Assembly (NCBI GenBank): GCA_964431495.1
Contig: CAYSJU010000010.1
Location: 1-59,515 of the forward strand
Reading direction: 5' to 3'
DNA length: 59,515 bases
DNA from: CAYSJU01 sp964431495
GTDB lineage: Bacteria; Omnitrophota; Gorgyraeia; Tantalellales; Tantalellaceae
In this document: positions 56,714 through 59,515 of the stretch, in pieces
How positions within the stretch are numbered: position 1 is the stretch's first letter
Layout: every line of letters begins with the position of its first letter
Notes under the pieces: model-generated
Database searches by the model: none
Told to the model about the DNA's origin: nothing
The model's input: the letters and a program-made list of their open reading frames with translations, nothing else
Translations under genes and position numbers: made by a program

Positions 56714-57562
56714 ATGGAAGAGACAACCCCTGCGGATAATTCGTTTGTTTTTGACCAGATGAAAAGATACGCGATGGATCTCCTCGCCCTGTATAAACAG
56801 GAAAAAGCGGACAGGCATCAGGTCGTGGATATTACCGACCAGTTGATGAAATACGCCGAAGATATGAACAGGGCCTTTTCAGATCTAAGATCCCTGAACG
56901 AGGAATTACGGGGGTCATACATAGACACGGTCAACCGGCTTTCTCTCGTGGCCGAGTACAAGGATGAAAGCATCTACCGCCATATCGAACGTATGGGTCT
57001 TTACTGCAGCCTGCTCGCCGAGAAAATAGGGTTGCCAGACGATGATGTCCAGAACATACGATACGCGTCCCCAATACATGATATCGGCAAGGTAGGCATT
57101 GCCGACTCCATATTAATGAAGCGCAGCAAGTTGACCGATGAAGAATTTGAGATAATAAAGACCCACCCCCTCATAGGAGCGAAAATACTGGCAAACTCCA
57201 GATCCGAGATCGTTCAACTCGCGGAGATCATAGCTGTCTCGCATCATGAAAGATGGGACGGAAGAGGCTACCCCTACGGACTTGCCGGTGATAGCATCCC
57301 TCTTCCCGGGAGGATCACATGTTTGGCCGATGTTTTTGACGCGCTTATTTCCAGCCGGCCTTATAAAGGCCCCTATCCAGTTGAGATCGTCTATGATATT
57401 CTTAAGAAAGGTAGAGCGGAACACTTTGACCCGGAACTCGTCGATGTGTTTCTGGACAACATTGAGGGGATGGTGAAAATAAGGCAAGAGATAGGGCAGG
57501 TGGAGACAGTGCTGAAGGATGATTTTACCTGGAGCGAAAGGGATCAAGAGGCAATGTTGTAA
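56714..57562 (+). CDS. HD-GYP cyclic-di-GMP phosphodiesterase
   Basis: A 282-residue protein. Residues about 20-70 form a coiled coil (MDLLALYKQEKADRHQVVDITDQLMKYAEDMNRAF), then the HD-GYP domain with SPIHDIGKVGI (metal-binding His-Asp at 122-123) and HHERWDGRGYPYGL, the GYP motif that sets apart c-di-GMP hydrolases. It should lower c-di-GMP under control of the upstream response regulator. There is no receiver domain in this protein. The ribosome binding site (AAAAGGTG) is moderate. Confidence 0.93.
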   Translation: MEETTPADNSFVFDQMKRYAMDLLALYKQEKADRHQVVDITDQLMKYAEDMNRAFSDLRSLNEELRGSYIDTVNRLSLVAEYKDESIYRHIERMGLYCSLLAEKIGLPDDDVQNIRYASPIHDIGKVGIADSILMKRSKLTDEEFEIIKTHPLIGAKILANSRSEIVQLAEIIAVSHHERWDGRGYPYGLAGDSIPLPGRITCLADVFDALISSRPYKGPYPVEIVYDILKKGRAEHFDPELVDVFLDNIEGMVKIRQEIGQVETVLKDDFTWSERDQEAML

Positions 57563-57609
57563 ATACTGAAGCACGAATGGACCGGAGAGTGTCTAATAAG
57601 GAGACAGGA

Positions 57610-58098
57610 ATGGACTACAGCCAATTTTATAGACTTGACGATATCTTTTTCATGGCCATGAAGATCGAAAAGAACGGCGAAGAGTTCTACAAAACTTTGG
57701 CCAAAAGGACCAAGAACGATAAGATAAGGGATTCGTTCTCTTCCCTGTCAGCAGATGAAAAAAAGCACAGAAGCGCCGTTCTGGACCTGTACAGCGATTT
57801 TAAGATGGAAACAAAGGGTTCCTATCATAACTTTCTCGAGGGAGTATCTCATTTGCTGTCCATAGCCAACAACAATATCTTTCTGCAGGCCCAGCTATCA
57901 GAGGTTTTGGATGACGTGCAGAAAGAGGATGAGCTGCTGGATTATGCTATCAGGATCGAGGAAGATACGATCAGATTTTATAAAGAGCTTCAGAAATCCG
58001 TTGACGAGAGATGTTCCCTTGCCATTGACAGTCTGATCGAGGACGAGCAAAAGCACAAGGAAGACCTGCTGCAGCTAAAGGATGGGACAGGGGCATAG
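57610..58098 (+). CDS. rubrerythrin / ferritin-like diiron protein
   Basis: A 162-residue four-helix protein with iron ligands in the order E...ExxH...E...ExxH: EKNGEEFYKTLA, ADEKKHRSAV, RIEEDTIRFYKEL and EDEQKHKEDLL. It lacks the rubredoxin domain of full rubrerythrins, so it is the 'ferritin family protein' type linked to peroxide defence or iron handling in anaerobes. ATG 57610 has TAAGGAGA in front; an upstream in-frame ATG at 57577 does not. It closes the signalling operon and overlaps the next open frame by 17 bases. Confidence 0.88.
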   Translation: MDYSQFYRLDDIFFMAMKIEKNGEEFYKTLAKRTKNDKIRDSFSSLSADEKKHRSAVLDLYSDFKMETKGSYHNFLEGVSHLLSIANNNIFLQAQLSEVLDDVQKEDELLDYAIRIEEDTIRFYKELQKSVDERCSLAIDSLIEDEQKHKEDLLQLKDGTGA

Positions 58099-59323
58099 TG
58101 TCCCATCCCTCTTACATATTGTGAATAATGCCCGCAATTCTTTAGTGATCAGGGGATTAACTGTCTATGCCGAGCACGGCACACTCGATGGGGCCGGCAT
58201 GATCGTTGAACGTGGCGTTATTCGAGAGATCCTGCCCGACATCCGGAAGAAAGACCTCCCCGACATCGAGACAATCCATTTTCCTGATACATATAACCTG
58301 ATCCCCGGCATGATCGATATGCATATTCATGGAGCGGCTGGCGCGGATGTGATGGACGCAAGCAGTGAAGCTTTACAGACTATCAGCAATTCGCTTCCAG
58401 CTGAAGGCACAACGGCTTTTCTTGCCACTACTATGACGGAAACACCGCGGCGTATAGAAGAGGCGCTCCGGTCCGTGCGGGAATACGTAGATCTGCCGCG
58501 GAAAATGGCCGGTGCAGAGGTCCTCGGCGTTCACATGGAAGGCCCTTTCTTATCACCCGAACGAAAGGGAGCGCAGCGCGGCGATATGATAATACCGCCG
58601 GATCGTGATTTATTCGGGCGCTGGCAGGATCTATCCGGCGACCTGATAAAGCTTGTTACAGTTGCGCCCGAACGGACCAATGACCAGGAATTTGTCCGTT
58701 ACCTGAAGCAGCATGGAGTGATCGCCTCTGTCGGCCATAGTGTTGCCACCTATGAAGAGACCCTTGCCGCTATAGAAGCCGGATGCAGCCATGCGACGCA
58801 TCTCTATAATGCCATGGCAGCGATCCATCATCGCGCGCCGGGAACGGTTGTGGCGGTATTGCTTGACGACCGAGTGACCGCGGAATTGATCGTTGATGGC
58901 GTGCACCTGCATCCCGCTATGATTAAACTGGCTTTCGAGATCAAAGGCAAAGAGAAGCTGGTCCTGGTGACTGATGCCATGCGGGCGAAGTATCTTGGTG
59001 ACGGCAGTGTTGAACTGGGCGGTCAGCAGGTCACAGTGAAAGCCGGTGAGGCGCGTCTCGCGAACGGCACCCTTGCCGGCAGCGTGTTAAAGATGAACGG
59101 CGCGGTCAAAAACATTATATCTTTTACCGCCTGCAGCCTGGAGGATGCCGTCAAAATGACTTCAGAAAACCCTGCCCGAGAGCTCGCTATCTTCGACCGC
59201 AAGGGCAGCATTGCCGAGGGCAAAGACGCTGATCTCGTAGTCCTGGACGAAAATTATCAGGCCGTATTGACCCTCTGCCGCGGCCGCATCGCCTATCGTT
59301 CAGATACCAATTTCTACAAATAA
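58082..59323 (+). CDS. nagA: N-acetylglucosamine-6-phosphate deacetylase
   Basis: An amidohydrolase with up to 413 residues, matching NagA: PGMIDMHIHGAAGADVMDA (first metal-site HxH), GVHMEGPFLSPERKGAQR (Glu ligand), SVGHSVATYEE (His), HATHLYNAMAAIHHRAPG (His) and LVTDAMRA (catalytic Asp). It removes acetate from GlcNAc-6-phosphate in cell-wall or chitin recycling. The start is unclear: ATG 58082 lies in the previous gene and in a perfect hairpin (ATGGGACA...TGTCCCAT); GTG 58121 or GTG 58145 would match the usual N-terminus better, but none has a ribosome binding site. Confidence 0.93.
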   Translation: MGQGHSVPSLLHIVNNARNSLVIRGLTVYAEHGTLDGAGMIVERGVIREILPDIRKKDLPDIETIHFPDTYNLIPGMIDMHIHGAAGADVMDASSEALQTISNSLPAEGTTAFLATTMTETPRRIEEALRSVREYVDLPRKMAGAEVLGVHMEGPFLSPERKGAQRGDMIIPPDRDLFGRWQDLSGDLIKLVTVAPERTNDQEFVRYLKQHGVIASVGHSVATYEETLAAIEAGCSHATHLYNAMAAIHHRAPGTVVAVLLDDRVTAELIVDGVHLHPAMIKLAFEIKGKEKLVLVTDAMRAKYLGDGSVELGGQQVTVKAGEARLANGTLAGSVLKMNGAVKNIISFTACSLEDAVKMTSENPARELAIFDRKGSIAEGKDADLVVLDENYQAVLTLCRGRIAYRSDTNFYK

Positions 59324-59358
59324 TCCTGTAGACACTTTACCTAAAGCCAAGGTTTATA

Positions 59359-59433
59359 ATGAATTACAAAAGAGATCTCTTATGCATCGTTTTCGCAATA
59401 TTTCTTATAACGTCCTGTCTTAAAAGAAATTAA
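59359..59433 (+). CDS. tiny lipoprotein-like peptide
   Basis: A 24-residue frame, MNYKRDLLCIVFAIFLITSC plus LKRN: a complete lipoprotein signal with a lipobox (LITSC) but almost no mature part. It may be the 5' remnant of a lipoprotein gene. A TATAAT overlaps its ATG and no ribosome binding site is seen. The last 80 bases of the window hold nothing else I can support. Confidence 0.3.
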   Translation: MNYKRDLLCIVFAIFLITSCLKRN

Positions 59434-59515
59434 ATAAAACGTCCCGCCCCTCAAGTTAAACATAAAAAAGTTACCAATAAGGATTTAGTTTTTCTCCGGG
59501 TGGTATGTTATAATA

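Noticed and set aside
1..59515. tRNA or rRNA genes
   Set aside because: Reading both strands for T-loop-like GTTCRAAYC with paired arms and for conserved rRNA cores found none that I could support.

Overview
This is a gene-dense bacterial window of about 59.5 kb with moderate GC and short spacers. I infer a member of Omnitrophota (former candidate division OP3) or a close relative. The inference rests on a secreted 1202-residue multidomain protein of a style I associate with that group, a Gram-negative envelope (RND pump, TolC-like channel, predicted beta-barrel), anaerobic metabolism (Ech-type hydrogenase, FAD-dependent thymidylate synthase, rubrerythrin-like protein) and dispersed REP-type palindromes with a RAYT transposase. 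No 16S rRNA or tRNA gene was seen, so the placement is not proven.

Layout. 0-8.4 kb: a partial cold-shock gene, an RlmL-like rRNA methyltransferase on the minus strand, an RhlE-like helicase, then an RND pump and TolC-like channel without a membrane-fusion gene. 8.4-13.8 kb: two nitronate-monooxygenase paralogues, a cold-shock gene with a promoter-terminator leader, an LsrF-like aldolase/thiolase with a zinc dehydrogenase, and an RRM protein. 14-18.7 kb: carB overlapping a DUF1846 gene. 18.8-22.4 kb: fur behind a perfect palindrome, then Gly-rich DUF5320-like and NifX-like proteins, a broken MinD-type ATPase, a methyltransferase, a DnaJ protein and an internally deleted methyltransferase. 22.4-25.2 kb: an MFS transporter, an SDR oxidoreductase, a truncated PP-loop gene and an AhpD-like protein. 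25.5-32.9 kb: a putative glutamate/GABA island with a secreted repeat protein, an exported nitrilase-family amidase, a lipoprotein-like glutamine amidotransferase, GadC, GadB and a second, frameshifted GadC.

33-37.7 kb: a PhoB/PhoR pair, a four-copy 11-bp Pho-box-like array, a Na/Pi cotransporter and a DUF2490 barrel. 37.7-40.2 kb: a Ski2-like helicase (minus strand) and a gene-free stretch with two long inverted repeats. 40.2-45.7 kb: a six-gene Ech-type [NiFe]-hydrogenase whose small subunit is fused to a GNAT acetyltransferase domain. 45.8-51.3 kb: tandem-domain ThyX, a zinc-ribbon protein, LemA/DUF3137 and a GT87-like membrane protein. 51.3-56.1 kb: a RAYT with flanking REPs, the exported dehydrogenase-like giant and an MscS remnant. 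56.1-59.4 kb: a response regulator, an HD-GYP phosphodiesterase, a rubrerythrin-like protein and NagA.

Themes. (1) REP-like elements sit on the stop codons of upstream genes, often supplying the stop. (2) Several genes have a good -10 box only 6-11 nt before the start codon and no Shine-Dalgarno, suggesting leaderless mRNAs. (3) At least five genes are broken by single-base frameshifts or deletions; real decay and assembly error cannot be separated from one sequence.
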